A stretch of DNA of 64,000 nt from Curtobacterium sp. MCLR17_032 (GCF_003234795.2 NZ_CP126268.1:496001-560000), one strand, 5' to 3'. Positions 17,614-26,201 are shown, counted from the stretch's first letter. Notes: generated by a model not told the origin, from the sequence alone. A program made the numbers and translations.

Positions 17614-18237
17614 ATGAGCGACCAGCGATGGATCAAGATCTGCGGCCTCTCCACCCCGGAGACGGTCGACGCCGCCGTCGAGGCCGGTGCGGACGCCGTC
17701 GGGTTCGTCTTCGCCGCCGGCAGCCCCCGCACCGTCACGGCCGACACCGCGAAGGAGCTCGTCGAGCGCCTGCCGGAGGGCATCGACGCCGTCGGGGTGT
17801 TCCGGGACCAGCCGATCGACGAGGTCGTGGGCATCGCCTCCGCCGTCGGGCTCACCACCGTCCAGCTGCACGGCCGCGAGTCCGCCGCCGACTTCGCCCG
17901 TGCCCGCGACGCCGGCTTCTTCACGATCCGCGCCCTGGCCGCCGCCGACTACCTGGCCGAGACCGCCGACCAGCGCGCCGCGTTCGACCACGACCTGCTG
18001 CTGCTCGACGCGGCCGTCCCCGGCAGCGGACACCTCGTCGACCCCGCGACCCTGACCGGCACCGTCGACGAGGCCTGGATCCTGGCCGGCGGCCTCACCC
18101 CGGAGAACGTCGCCGGGCTCGTGCAGCGACTCGACCCCGACGGCGTCGACGTCTCGAGCGGCGTCGAGTCCGAACGCGGCGTCAAGGACGTCCGCGCGAT
18201 CCGGGCGTTCGTCGAGGCGGTCCGCAACATCCCCTGA
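17614..18237 (+). CDS. trpF: Phosphoribosylanthranilate isomerase
   Basis: 207-aa (beta/alpha)8 enzyme of tryptophan synthesis, converting N-(5-phosphoribosyl)anthranilate to CdRP. Motifs: KICGL with the catalytic Cys, GADAVGFVF, PRTV, VQLHGRE, ILAGGLTPENV and GVDVSSGVE with the catalytic Asp. It is isolated from other trp genes in this window, as is common for trpF in actinobacteria. GCAGGATGG upstream of ATG 17614 is a modest ribosome site. Confidence 0.9.
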   Translation: MSDQRWIKICGLSTPETVDAAVEAGADAVGFVFAAGSPRTVTADTAKELVERLPEGIDAVGVFRDQPIDEVVGIASAVGLTTVQLHGRESAADFARARDAGFFTIRALAAADYLAETADQRAAFDHDLLLLDAAVPGSGHLVDPATLTGTVDEAWILAGGLTPENVAGLVQRLDPDGVDVSSGVESERGVKDVRAIRAFVEAVRNIP

Positions 18238-18285
18238 GGCGGGCGGTCTCTGAGACGCGGGGCGGGCCTCCTGGCCGTGTCCGTA

Positions 18286-18327
18286 CTCGTCAGGCCGTGC
18301 GGAGCGCTCGTCAGGCCTTGCGGAGCG
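18286..18327. repeat. 21-bp tandem duplication spanning the HAD gene stop codon
   Basis: 18286-18306 and 18307-18327 differ at one position. The right copy contains the minus-strand stop of the HAD gene (18311-18313); the left copy repeats the last codons and stop downstream of it, in the same frame. Confidence 0.85.
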
Positions 18328-19084
18328 TCGGGATGAGCTCACGGAGGAACGCGTCGGTGTCCTCCCAGCCCTCGACCGCGTGCGTGGGCACGCCCAGGGC
18401 CTTGACCGGGTAGTCGTTGCCCTCCGGGTCGAGCCGGTCGCCGACGAACAGCATGTCCGACAGGGCGATGCCGGTCAGCTCGGCGAGGCGCTGCATGCCG
18501 TACGCCTTGTCGATGCCCTTGCGGGTGATGTCGATGCTCGTGGAGCCGCCGGAGCGGACCTCGAGGTCGGGCAGCTCGGCCTGCACCAGGCGGCGCAGGT
18601 CGTCCTTCTTCGCACCGGTCGGGTCCCAGCGCTTCTTGACGTCCACCGGAGCCGACTGGCCGAGGGCCGAGAACGTGATCTGCGATCCGCGGTCCTCGAG
18701 GATCGCGCCCCAGGTCTCGGACTCCCAGTAGCCGGCGGCCTTCGCCTGCGCCTCGACCGCGGCGAGGGCACGGGCCTTCTCGTCCTCGGTGAGGTCCTCG
18801 GCGTACTGCAGGGTCCAGTCCAGTTCCCACGCGTAGTACCGGGTGCCGCACGTCGGCATGAGGTGCAGGTCGTCGAGGCGCAGCCCCGGTCGCTTCCGGA
18901 GCGGCGTGACGAGCTGCTGCTCGAACTGCTGGAAGTTCCCGCCGCTGATGACGGCGACGGGGACGACCTCGAGCAGGGCCGCGAAGGTCTCGAGCATCTG
19001 CGGATCGAGCGGGGACTTCGACGGGGCGAGCGTGTCGTCGAGATCGAAGGCGACGAGGCGAGGTGCAGGCATGCCCTCGATCAT
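18311..19084 (-). CDS. HAD-IIB family phosphatase
   Basis: 257-aa haloacid-dehalogenase hydrolase. Motif I is VAFDLDDTLAPSK; motif II VAVISGGNF; the C-terminal part GIDKAYGMQRL and FVGDRLDPEGNDYPV supplies the Lys and acidic motifs. The C2B-type cap fits sugar-phosphate or phosphomannomutase-like phosphatases. The substrate is unknown. The start may be 19084 or the ATG at 19072 (MPAPRLVAF). It overlaps nothing but lies 9 nt after the nitroreductase stop, so the two are probably cotranscribed. Confidence 0.82.
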   Translation of the reverse strand: MIEGMPAPRLVAFDLDDTLAPSKSPLDPQMLETFAALLEVVPVAVISGGNFQQFEQQLVTPLRKRPGLRLDDLHLMPTCGTRYYAWELDWTLQYAEDLTEDEKARALAAVEAQAKAAGYWESETWGAILEDRGSQITFSALGQSAPVDVKKRWDPTGAKKDDLRRLVQAELPDLEVRSGGSTSIDITRKGIDKAYGMQRLAELTGIALSDMLFVGDRLDPEGNDYPVKALGVPTHAVEGWEDTDAFLRELIPTLRKA

Positions 19085-19093
19085 GCCAGGCGG

Positions 19094-19684
19094 CTACTCC
19101 TTGACGAGCACGACCTCGTCGAGGGGGATGCGGGTGCGCGGGGCGACCTCACGCTCGGCGGCCTTCTCGTCGAGGACCGACGGGTCGGCGACGGTGCCCA
19201 CCGCGGTGACGGTGAACGGCACGAAGCGCTCGGGCAGGTCGAACGCGGCGGACAGGCCCGCGGCGTCGATGCCGGCCATCTGGTGCACGTGCAGGCCCTC
19301 GGCGTGCGCCTGGACGGTCAGCGCAGCGAGCGACTGGCCCAGGTCGTACTCGGCGAAGCGCAGCGGCTCGCCGTCCTCGTTCGTGGTCTCGAGGATCCCG
19401 ACGACCAGCGCGCTGGCGCGGAACGCCCACGCGGCGTTGAAGCCGAGCAGGTTCTCGGTGACCTTGCGGAACGCGTCCGTGCCACGGCGGGCGGCGACGA
19501 AGCGGCGGGGCTGCAGGTTCATCGCGGACGGGGCCCAGCGGGCGGCCTCGAGGACGGCGTCGAGCTGCGCGTCCGTCATCGTCGCGGTCTCGTCGTAGGA
19601 GCGCGGGCTCCACCGTTCCTCGAGCAGGGGGACGAGGGGCTGGCTGGAGTCCGTGGAGCGGGAGAGCGTCGTCTGCGTGGTCAT
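19094..19684 (-). CDS. Nitroreductase family protein
   Basis: 196-aa FMN-dependent oxidoreductase. Seen: RWSPRSYDETATMTDAQL, then WAPSAMNLQPRRFV, the FMN-binding signature, and a C-terminal HVHQMAGIDAAGL region. Family members reduce nitro groups, quinones or flavins with NAD(P)H. ATG 19684 is chosen because the longer frame (to 19795) runs into the divergent AEC gene promoter. The ribosome site is weak. Confidence 0.85.
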   Translation of the reverse strand: MTTQTTLSRSTDSSQPLVPLLEERWSPRSYDETATMTDAQLDAVLEAARWAPSAMNLQPRRFVAARRGTDAFRKVTENLLGFNAAWAFRASALVVGILETTNEDGEPLRFAEYDLGQSLAALTVQAHAEGLHVHQMAGIDAAGLSAAFDLPERFVPFTVTAVGTVADPSVLDEKAAEREVAPRTRIPLDEVVLVKE

Positions 19685-19745
19685 GGTTGCCGGAACAACC
19701 GCCTGCGCGCGGCTATTTCCGTCCGGGCCTGCGAAGATGGGCAGG

Positions 19746-20669
19746 ATGAGTGGCGTCCTGATCGGCTTCGCGATCATCGCCGCCGTCATCGTCACGGGCT
19801 ACGGCGTCGGTCGCGCCGGACTCCTCGGACCCCACGCGCAGTTCGTGCTGAGCCGGCTGGCGTTCTTCGTCCTCATGCCGTGCCTGCTGTTCCACACGAT
19901 CGCCACGGCCGACGTCCGGACGCTGTTCTCGCCGATGCTCGCCGTCTCCGCGATCACCGCGCTGTCGGTCGCCGCCGGCACCGCCCTGGTGTTCGGACTC
20001 GTGCTCCGGCGTCCACTCACCACCACGACCGTCGGAGCGCTCGCCGCCTCGTACTCGAACGCGAACAACATCGGACTGCCCGTCGCCGTCTACGTGCTCG
20101 GGCAGGCGACCGCGGTGGTGCCGGTGATCATGCTGCAGCTCGTCGTGATGGCACCGATCGCCCTGACCGTCCTCGACGCGGCCACGGCCTCCGGTGGCGG
20201 GTGGCGACGCCGCGTGCTCGGGCCGGTGTCGAACCCGCTCATCATCGCGTCGCTGCTCGGGCTGCTCTGCTCGGTCACCGGCGTGCAGCTGCCGGATCCG
20301 GTCCTCGAACCCTTCGCCCTGGTGGGCGGCGCGGCGGTCCCCGTCGTGCTGCTCTCGTTCGGGATGAACCTGCACGGCGCCGCTCCGCTGCGGGACGCGG
20401 CCACCCGGGTCGACGTGCTGCTGGCGAGCGGGGTGAAGCTCCTGGTGATGCCGACCGTCGCGTTCCTGCTCGCCCGGTACGCGTTCGGGTTGGACGCCGA
20501 GCACGTGTTCGTCCTGACCGTCCTGGGCGGGCTGCCGGCGGCGCAGAACGTCTTCAACTACGCCCAGCGGTACGGCGCCGCGGTGCCGGTGGCGCGGGAC
20601 GTGGTGCTGCTCACGACCGTCGGGTCGGTGCCGGTCCTGGTCGGGATCGCGGCGTTGCTGCACCCGTAG
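19746..20669 (+). CDS. AEC (auxin efflux carrier) family transporter
   Basis: 307-aa permease with about ten hydrophobic segments. The N-terminus GFAIIAAVIVTGYGVGRAGL, the motif SYSNANNIGLPVAVYVLG in the first half and GGLPAAQNVFNYAQRYG in the second are typical of AEC proteins, which export or import organic anions. ATG 19746 follows GCAGG; ATG 19737 is possible. It is divergent from the nitroreductase. The substrate is unknown. Confidence 0.85.
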   Translation: MSGVLIGFAIIAAVIVTGYGVGRAGLLGPHAQFVLSRLAFFVLMPCLLFHTIATADVRTLFSPMLAVSAITALSVAAGTALVFGLVLRRPLTTTTVGALAASYSNANNIGLPVAVYVLGQATAVVPVIMLQLVVMAPIALTVLDAATASGGGWRRRVLGPVSNPLIIASLLGLLCSVTGVQLPDPVLEPFALVGGAAVPVVLLSFGMNLHGAAPLRDAATRVDVLLASGVKLLVMPTVAFLLARYAFGLDAEHVFVLTVLGGLPAAQNVFNYAQRYGAAVPVARDVVLLTTVGSVPVLVGIAALLHP

Positions 20670-20679
20670 GGGCGTCCGG

Positions 20680-20715
20680 CGGGAGGCGCGTGGCGGAGCC
20701 GGGGCGCGCCTCCCG
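20680..20715. terminator. Terminator hairpin, GGGAGGC family
   Basis: Perfect 11-bp arms (20680-20690 and 20705-20715) 11 nt after the AEC stop. It carries the GGGAGGC / GCCTCCC core of the palindrome family, but with a looser loop than the 24-26 bp members. Confidence 0.7.
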
Positions 20716-20721
20716 TCCGCC

Positions 20722-20800
20722 TGACGTGCCGTCGGGTGACGCGTCGTCGGGCGACGTGCCGTCGGGCGACCGCCGGCCGTCTGACGCGCCGTCGGGCGAC
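20722..20800. repeat. 15-bp tandem repeat, about 5 units
   Basis: Degenerate units of the form TGACGTGCCGTCGGG follow each other from 20722. The 356-base gap 20670-21025 holds this array, hairpin elements on both sides, and no recognisable gene. Confidence 0.7.
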
Positions 20801-20802
20801 TG

Positions 20803-20861
20803 CCGAGTGGTCACGAAGTGTCGGTCTCGGCCGGCCGGAGCGACAGATCGTGACCGCTCGG
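20803..20861. repeat. Hairpin repeat, CCGAGYGGTYACGA family, copy 2
   Basis: Arms 20803-20816 and 20848-20861 pair at 13 of 14 positions, the exception being G-T. It is homologous over about 80 nt to 12172-12250 and related to the cores in the 49.3-49.7 kb array (shared CAGRTCGTG and CTCGGCGGA). Confidence 0.65.
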
Positions 20862-20944
20862 CGGAGGTGAGCGGGGTGTCGGGGCGCCGGAAGCGGCGCC
20901 GAGGGGGCGGCGCCGACCGGGCGGAGTCGAGACGGCCGGCAGAC

Positions 20945-20987
20945 GCGACGGGAGGCGTGCACCCGGCTGGTGCGCGCCTCCCGTCGC
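20945..20987. terminator. Terminator hairpin, GACGGGAGGC family
   Basis: CGACGGGAGGCG (20946-20957) pairs exactly with 20975-20986, with further imperfect pairing inward. It lies 39 nt beyond the stop of the secreted-protein gene on the minus strand. Confidence 0.65.
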
Positions 20988-21025
20988 TCGTCGGTGCAGT
21001 CCAGTGCACCGCGGTCGCGTCGCGG

Positions 21026-22786
21026 TCAGCGTCCGCGCTCGGCACCCTCGATGCTGACGGCGGCGCCGTAGTCGAGGTCGACGGACCGGTCCGGACCGAC
21101 CGCGATGCCGTCGAGGAGCTGCTCGACCGTCACGGTGTGCACGCCCCCGGCGTTCGGGGCGGGCACGTCGACCGTGAACGCGCCACCCGCTGCCTCGTCG
21201 CCCGCGATGACCGGGGTCCCGACCGGGGCACCGTCGCGGAGGAGCTGGACGGTCGCGCCGGGGACGGCCGTGCCGGTGACCTGCGCGGGCCGGGTCACGT
21301 CGTCGTCGAAGTGGTCGGCCACGTCGGCGAGGTCCGTCGCGTCGAGCTGGACGGTGCGCTCCTCCTGGCCGACGATCGAGCTGCCGACGAGCTGTTCGAT
21401 GACGAGCGTCTGCTCCACACCGACCGGCAGGTGGCGCAGCGTGGTCGTCCACGTCGAGTCGTCACCCGCGGCACGGGTGGCGACGGACTCGATCGGTGCG
21501 CCGTTGATCGTCACGGTCGCTCCGGGGATCTTCGTGCCGGACAGCGTGATGCTCCGGTCGGCGACGTCCGCCACGGGGTCCTCGACGGACCACGAGTCGG
21601 AGTAGTCGTCCTCGGCGGCGAGCTGGGCCGCGTCGTCCGACGAGCCGACCACGACACGACCGTCGTCGCCGAGTGCGAGGTACCAGTCGCGGTTCGACCG
21701 CGACTGCAGGACGGTGCCGCCGGTCCGCTCGACGGCGGTGAACTGCTGGACCCGGTCGCTGGTGCGGCAGGTCGAGAGGATGACCCGTCCGTCCAACGCC
21801 GCGCTGCTGGCCGGCTGGACGCAGCGGTTGCCGTTCACGACGACCTGCGCGGTCGTGCCGGTCTTCGGGACCGCCCACGAGAGCGTCTTGGCGGTGGCCT
21901 CGTCAGTCGGCTTCGAGTCCCACGTGATCTCCTGCAGGAGGCCCTCGCCGGAGCGGACCGGCTCGAGCGCGACCGCTTCGCCGGCCGTGGCGCTCGCGAA
22001 GAGGGCGCGGCCACCGCGGAGGTCCTTGTCCTCGATGATCGGCCAGGCCAGCGTGGGGTCGGTCGGCCCGACCGGGGCCGCGCCCGCCTGCTGCGGCGTC
22101 ACGACGATCTCGTCGTTGCCGACCGCGATGGTCACCGTGGCGATGGAGAACTCGCCGGCGAACGAGACCCCGAAGAGGCCGTCCGGACGTGCCGTCGTGC
22201 GGTACTCCTTGTCGTACACGTCGACGACGCGGATCCGTGCACCCGGGTAGGTGGTTCCGATCACGGTCTGGCGGCGGTTGCCCGCGCTGCCCTTCTGCCA
22301 GATCTTCAGGTCCTCCGGTTCGGCGAGGGCCTTGCGGACGGTGGCGTGCGCGGGGCTGGTCTGGCGGTCGTCGTCCGTCACCACGAAGGCGTCGATGTCC
22401 CACCGCCCGTCGTCGACGGTGAAGTCCACGTCGGTGGTGCCGGCCGTGACGGCGGTCGTGGCGACCACCTCGTCGTCGTCGGCGTTCCACGGGTCGTTGC
22501 GGTCGACGACGGTGAGGGTGCCGGCGGCGCTGGACTCGACCGTGGCGGTCACGTCGTTGCGGTCGACGTCGAAGCGGGGCCGGTCGCCGGAGGCGCCTTC
22601 GGGTGCTGCACCGTCGACGGCGGTGATGGTGGTGCTGCTGCCCGGGATGACCGGGAGCTGGGGGATGGTGGCGCTGGTCTGAGCGCCGGTGGTGTTCGCG
22701 GTGGCGGTCTCCTGCGCCGTGGCGGTCCCGGCGCACAGGGCGGCGGTCAGCACGGCGGTGCCGAGGAGGAACGGGCGGTACTTCAC
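21026..22786 (-). CDS. Secreted Ig-like / ricin-like repeat protein, paralogue 1
   Basis: 586-aa exported protein. The signal peptide is KYRPFLLGTAVLTAALCAGTATAQ. The mature chain has beta-rich Ig-like units (GTTYPGARIRVVDVYD near 180; LSGTKIPGATVTINGAP; VTGTAVPGATVQLLRDG) and a central segment NRCVQPASSAALDGRVILS with a later Cys and QQF that resembles a ricin-type beta-trefoil. GTG 22786 is chosen (AAAGG upstream; signal peptide begins there). It is 43 nt downstream of a full-length paralogue. No enzymatic motif is seen; surface adhesion or glycan binding is a guess from the folds. Confidence 0.75.
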   Translation of the reverse strand: MKYRPFLLGTAVLTAALCAGTATAQETATANTTGAQTSATIPQLPVIPGSSTTITAVDGAAPEGASGDRPRFDVDRNDVTATVESSAAGTLTVVDRNDPWNADDDEVVATTAVTAGTTDVDFTVDDGRWDIDAFVVTDDDRQTSPAHATVRKALAEPEDLKIWQKGSAGNRRQTVIGTTYPGARIRVVDVYDKEYRTTARPDGLFGVSFAGEFSIATVTIAVGNDEIVVTPQQAGAAPVGPTDPTLAWPIIEDKDLRGGRALFASATAGEAVALEPVRSGEGLLQEITWDSKPTDEATAKTLSWAVPKTGTTAQVVVNGNRCVQPASSAALDGRVILSTCRTSDRVQQFTAVERTGGTVLQSRSNRDWYLALGDDGRVVVGSSDDAAQLAAEDDYSDSWSVEDPVADVADRSITLSGTKIPGATVTINGAPIESVATRAAGDDSTWTTTLRHLPVGVEQTLVIEQLVGSSIVGQEERTVQLDATDLADVADHFDDDVTRPAQVTGTAVPGATVQLLRDGAPVGTPVIAGDEAAGGAFTVDVPAPNAGGVHTVTVEQLLDGIAVGPDRSVDLDYGAAVSIEGAERGR

Positions 22787-22829
22787 GGAAGGCCTTTCGA
22801 GGTGAGGGGGAGCGGTGTCGGCCGTGGGG

Positions 22830-24671
22830 TCAGGACGCGGTGGGCGCGTCGACGGTGACACCGGCGCCGTAGTCGATCGTCACCGTGGTCGGCGTCCCGA
22901 CCGCGGCGCCGTCGAGGACCTGCACGACCGCGAACTCGTGCGGACCGGCTGCGTTCGGAGCCGGCACGTCGAGCACGAAGGAGCCGGCGGCGTCACCGTC
23001 GGCCGCGGCCGTCGTCGTGGCACCCTCGACCGGGACCCCGCCGTCGAGCAGCTGGATCGTCGCCCCGGGTTCGGCGTCGCCGGTGATCTGGGCCGGGAGG
23101 GTGACGTCGTCGCGGAACGCGCTGGTCACGCCCGAGAGGTCTCCGGCGTCGATGCGGACGGTCTGCTCGCTCTGGGCGACGACGACGCCGTCGATGAGCT
23201 GCTGGACCTCGAACGTGCGGGCCTGTCCGATCGGCAGGTCGTGCAGCGTCGTGCTCCAGGAACCGCCCGCGGCGATCGCACGCGCGTCCTTCGCCGACCG
23301 GGCGCCGGTGCCGTTGTCGACGGGGGTGCCGTCGACCGTGACGACGGCACCGGGGATCGCGGTGCCGGACAGCCGGACCGAGCGGTCCGCCACGGACGGG
23401 GCGGGCTCGTCGACCGACCACGAGGACTCGTACTGGTCGACGTAGGCGAGCACCGCCGCGTCGGCCTCGTCACCGAGGATGATCATGCCGTCGGCGCCGA
23501 GGGTCAGGTAGCGGGACTCGTCCGATGCCAGGCGCAGCAGCGTGTCGCCGTCGCGCAGGACCGCGGTGAAGGTCTGGCTCGGGTCGCCGTCCTCGGCACG
23601 GATGCAGGCCGCGGAACGGAGCGAACCGTCGTCTCCGGCGGTGACGCAGGTGTTGCCTTCGAGGATGATCGGTCCGGACACGTCGACGTTCGGGATCGAC
23701 CACCCCACGGCGTTGTTGCCCGCGATGTCCTCCGGGCCGAGACGCCACTGCAGCCCTGCGCTGGACGCAGTGGTGAGGTACGCGCTCTCACGCCCCTCCT
23801 CGCCACCGACGAAGAGACCGAACAGGGAGCGGAGGTCCCCGAGGTCCACGATCGGCCAGACCAGGGACGGGTCACCCTCGCCCGGCTCGACCTGTTCGAA
23901 CGGGACGACCTGGGCGCCGTTGGTGAGCTGGTTGTGCTCGACGATGACCTGGGTGCGGCCGGTCGACCCGAAGTAGCTGATGCCGAAGCGGCCGTCCTCA
24001 CGCGAGCGCGTGGAGTACCGCTCGCCGTCGTCGGTCACGATCTCGACGCGCTCGTTCGCGTAGGTCGAGCCGGTGACCGTGATCCGCTGGTCCGAGCTGC
24101 CCGCCACGTCCGAGTACGTCCCGGCGAGGTCCTGGACGTCCTGACCGCCGACGGCGAGCGTGAACTGCTCGGGTCGGGTGCGCTGCCCGTCCGCCGTGAC
24201 GACGTACATCGAGTAGTCCCAGTTGCTGTCCGGCACCGCGAACGAGACGTCGCTCGTGCCGGCCTCGACCGGGGTCTCGAGGACGACGGCGTCGTCGGTC
24301 GGGTCGTACGGGTCACCGTGTTCGACGATCGTCAGGGTGCCGTCGTGGCTGGAACGCAGCGAGATGTCGATCGGGACGTCGTTGTCGATGTCGTCGTCGT
24401 CGTCCGGGACGACCCAGAGCGGCAGGTCCTGCCCGTACTCGGTCTCCCACTCGCCGTTGACGGTGTAGAGCAGGGTCGTGGAACCCGGGATGTCCGGGTA
24501 CTCGGGGATGATCTCGCGCTGCGCTCGGGAGTCGTGCGCCGCGGTGGTCGTCGTCGCCTTCGTCGCGGTGGAGTCGGCGGGGGCGGCGTCGGCGGTGCCG
24601 GCCAGCACGAGTCCGGAGGCGATGGTCGCGACGAGGGCGGTGGCGCCCGCGAGGGTGGGTCGGTTGTGCAC
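22830..24671 (-). CDS. Secreted Ig-like / ricin-like repeat protein, paralogue 2
   Basis: 613-aa exported protein, colinear with paralogue 1. Signal peptide with hydrophobic core ALVATIASGLVLAGTADA. Ig-like units include VTGSTYANERVEIVTDDG and LSGTAIPGAVVTVDGTP, and the central part NTCVTAGDDGSLRSAAC is followed by SQTFTAV, the counterpart of the ricin-like region. The N-terminal mature region is rich in Thr/Ala. The GTG start at 24671 has AAGGA upstream. The gene pair arose by tandem duplication and is likely one operon read from the AT-rich promoter region at 24721-24750. Confidence 0.75.
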   Translation of the reverse strand: MHNRPTLAGATALVATIASGLVLAGTADAAPADSTATKATTTTAAHDSRAQREIIPEYPDIPGSTTLLYTVNGEWETEYGQDLPLWVVPDDDDDIDNDVPIDISLRSSHDGTLTIVEHGDPYDPTDDAVVLETPVEAGTSDVSFAVPDSNWDYSMYVVTADGQRTRPEQFTLAVGGQDVQDLAGTYSDVAGSSDQRITVTGSTYANERVEIVTDDGERYSTRSREDGRFGISYFGSTGRTQVIVEHNQLTNGAQVVPFEQVEPGEGDPSLVWPIVDLGDLRSLFGLFVGGEEGRESAYLTTASSAGLQWRLGPEDIAGNNAVGWSIPNVDVSGPIILEGNTCVTAGDDGSLRSAACIRAEDGDPSQTFTAVLRDGDTLLRLASDESRYLTLGADGMIILGDEADAAVLAYVDQYESSWSVDEPAPSVADRSVRLSGTAIPGAVVTVDGTPVDNGTGARSAKDARAIAAGGSWSTTLHDLPIGQARTFEVQQLIDGVVVAQSEQTVRIDAGDLSGVTSAFRDDVTLPAQITGDAEPGATIQLLDGGVPVEGATTTAAADGDAAGSFVLDVPAPNAAGPHEFAVVQVLDGAAVGTPTTVTIDYGAGVTVDAPTAS

Positions 24672-24720
24672 TGTGGTCCTTCCCGAACAGCTGGGGTGCT
24701 GGTCGTCAGGATCACTACTG

Positions 24721-24750
24721 TCTCATGTCAAATGTAAAATACATCGACGG
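24721..24750 (-). promoter_or_regulatory. AT-rich promoter island with ATGTA-AAA-TACAT palindrome
   Basis: A stretch around 24724-24744 is strikingly AT-rich. It holds ATGTA (24732-24736) and TACAT (24740-24744) around AAA, and on the minus strand a TTGACA hexamer about 60 nt upstream of the paralogue 2 start. It is the most promoter-like sequence in the window. Confidence 0.5.
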
Positions 24751-24768
24751 TGAGGGAATCGACGCCGA

Positions 24769-25605
24769 TCAGAAGATCATCGGGCGGTCGTCGTCGAGCA
24801 CCGTGTCGAGGTCCAGGTCGACCGACACCGGCACGTGGTCGCTGGGGGCGTCGCCCTTGCGCTCGTCACGGTGGATCGTGGCCGCCACGGTGACGTCCGC
24901 GAACGCCTGCGAACCCATCACGAAGTCGATGCGCATGCCCTCGTTGCGGGGGAAGCGCAGCTGCTTGTAGTCCCAGTACGTGTACCCGGTCGGCACGAGG
25001 GGGCGGACGACGTCCTGCAGCCCGCGCTCCTCGAACGCCCGGAACGCCGCGCGCTCGGGCTCGCTGACGTGGGTGGAGCCCTCGAAGACCCGGACGTCCC
25101 AGACGTCGTCGTCGAAGGGAGCCACGTTCCAGTCGCCCATCAGTGCGAGGGGCAGGTCGGGCTCGGCCTGCAACCACTCCGTCGTCCGGTCGGCCAACTG
25201 CGCCAGCCAGTCGAGCTTGTACGTGTAGTGCGGGTCACCGAGCTCGCGGCCGTTCGGGACGTAGAGGCTCCACAGCCGGACGCCCTCGACCGTGACGCCG
25301 ATGGCACGGGCCTCGACCGGCAGGTCCGGACCCTCCTGCCCCTTGAGGAAGCCGGGCTGGCCGGGGAAGTCCCGGGTGACGTCCGCCATCGGCAGGCGGC
25401 TGGCGAACGCGACGCCGTTCCACTGGTTCAGGCCGTGCGCCTCCACGGTGTAGCCGGCGGCCTCGAAGGCCTCGACCGGGAACTGCTCGGGCTTGCACTT
25501 GATCTCCTGCATGCCGAGGACGTCGACGTCCTCACGCACCAACCAGTCGACGACCCGGCCGACTCGGGTGCGGACGGAGTTGACGTTCCAGGTCGCGACG
25601 CGCAT
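24769..25605 (-). CDS. xth: Exodeoxyribonuclease III
   Basis: 278-aa AP endonuclease / 3' exonuclease of base-excision repair. Exonuclease-endonuclease-phosphatase family motifs: MRVATWNVNSVRTR, LGMQEIKCKPEQFP with the metal-binding Glu, GDWNVAPFDDDVWD, and RIDFVMGS with SDHVPV at the C-terminus. ATG 25605 starts exactly at the conserved N-terminus; the longer frame adds 48 non-conserved residues. It is monocistronic, divergent from the Asp23 cluster. Confidence 0.93.
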   Translation of the reverse strand: MRVATWNVNSVRTRVGRVVDWLVREDVDVLGMQEIKCKPEQFPVEAFEAAGYTVEAHGLNQWNGVAFASRLPMADVTRDFPGQPGFLKGQEGPDLPVEARAIGVTVEGVRLWSLYVPNGRELGDPHYTYKLDWLAQLADRTTEWLQAEPDLPLALMGDWNVAPFDDDVWDVRVFEGSTHVSEPERAAFRAFEERGLQDVVRPLVPTGYTYWDYKQLRFPRNEGMRIDFVMGSQAFADVTVAATIHRDERKGDAPSDHVPVSVDLDLDTVLDDDRPMIF

Positions 25606-25751
25606 GGGATCGAACCTACCGGGAGCGGCCGACCGCCCGCCCCGACAGCAGCGGGGCACCCACCCGGGAGGCCCGCCCCCTGTCCGCGGGCGCGCTCCGG
25701 TGGCAGGGTGTTCCCTGGACGCACATCCGACCAGCACCACAGGAGGCACTC

Positions 25752-26201
25752 ATGGCAACGACGGCGAACTCCGACCGCGTGGACGGCACCACCACCGGCA
25801 GCACCACGACCCAGGTGACCGCGAAGGGCCGCACGGTCATCGAAGACGCGGTCGTCGCCAAGGTCGCCGGCATCGCCGCCCGCGACGTCCCCGGCGTGGT
25901 GGCCCTCGGCGGCAACACCGCGCGGGCCTTCGGCGCGATCCGCGACGCCATCGGCTCGAGCGACCTCGGGCAGGGCGTCCGCGTCGAGGTCGGCGAGACC
26001 CAGGCCGCGGTCGACCTGACGCTCGTCGTCGCCTATCCGATGCCGATGCAGGAGGTCGCCTCCGCCGTCCGGCAGGCCGTGACCGACGCCGTCACCGACC
26101 TCGTCGGGCTGCAGGTGACCGAGGTCAACATCGCGATCATCGACGTCGACATCCCCGCACTCGACGCTCCCGCCGCCGCGCCCGAGACGCGCGTCCGGTG
26201 A
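25752..26201 (+). CDS. Asp23/Gls24 family envelope stress protein
   Basis: 149-aa protein with the Asp23 core: KGRTVIEDAVVAKVAGIAARDVPGV, VRVEVGETQAAVDLTLVVAYP, then an amphipathic helix VASAVRQAVTDAVTDLVGL. In Staphylococcus Asp23 forms a membrane-bound scaffold anchored by AmaP. AGGAGG precedes the ATG. It heads a chain of overlapping genes up to 28000, so the products probably form one complex under the membrane. Confidence 0.85.
   Translation: MATTANSDRVDGTTTGSTTTQVTAKGRTVIEDAVVAKVAGIAARDVPGVVALGGNTARAFGAIRDAIGSSDLGQGVRVEVGETQAAVDLTLVVAYPMPMQEVASAVRQAVTDAVTDLVGLQVTEVNIAIIDVDIPALDAPAAAPETRVR

Noticed and set aside
18238..18285. Possible terminator between trpF and the HAD gene
   Set aside because: Only a short GTCTC/GAGAC inverted repeat is present; pairing is too weak to support a terminator.
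18380..22858. 1492-codon open frame on the plus strand
   Set aside because: It runs across the HAD, nitroreductase, AEC and secreted-protein genes and has no domain; it is a GC-rich shadow frame.
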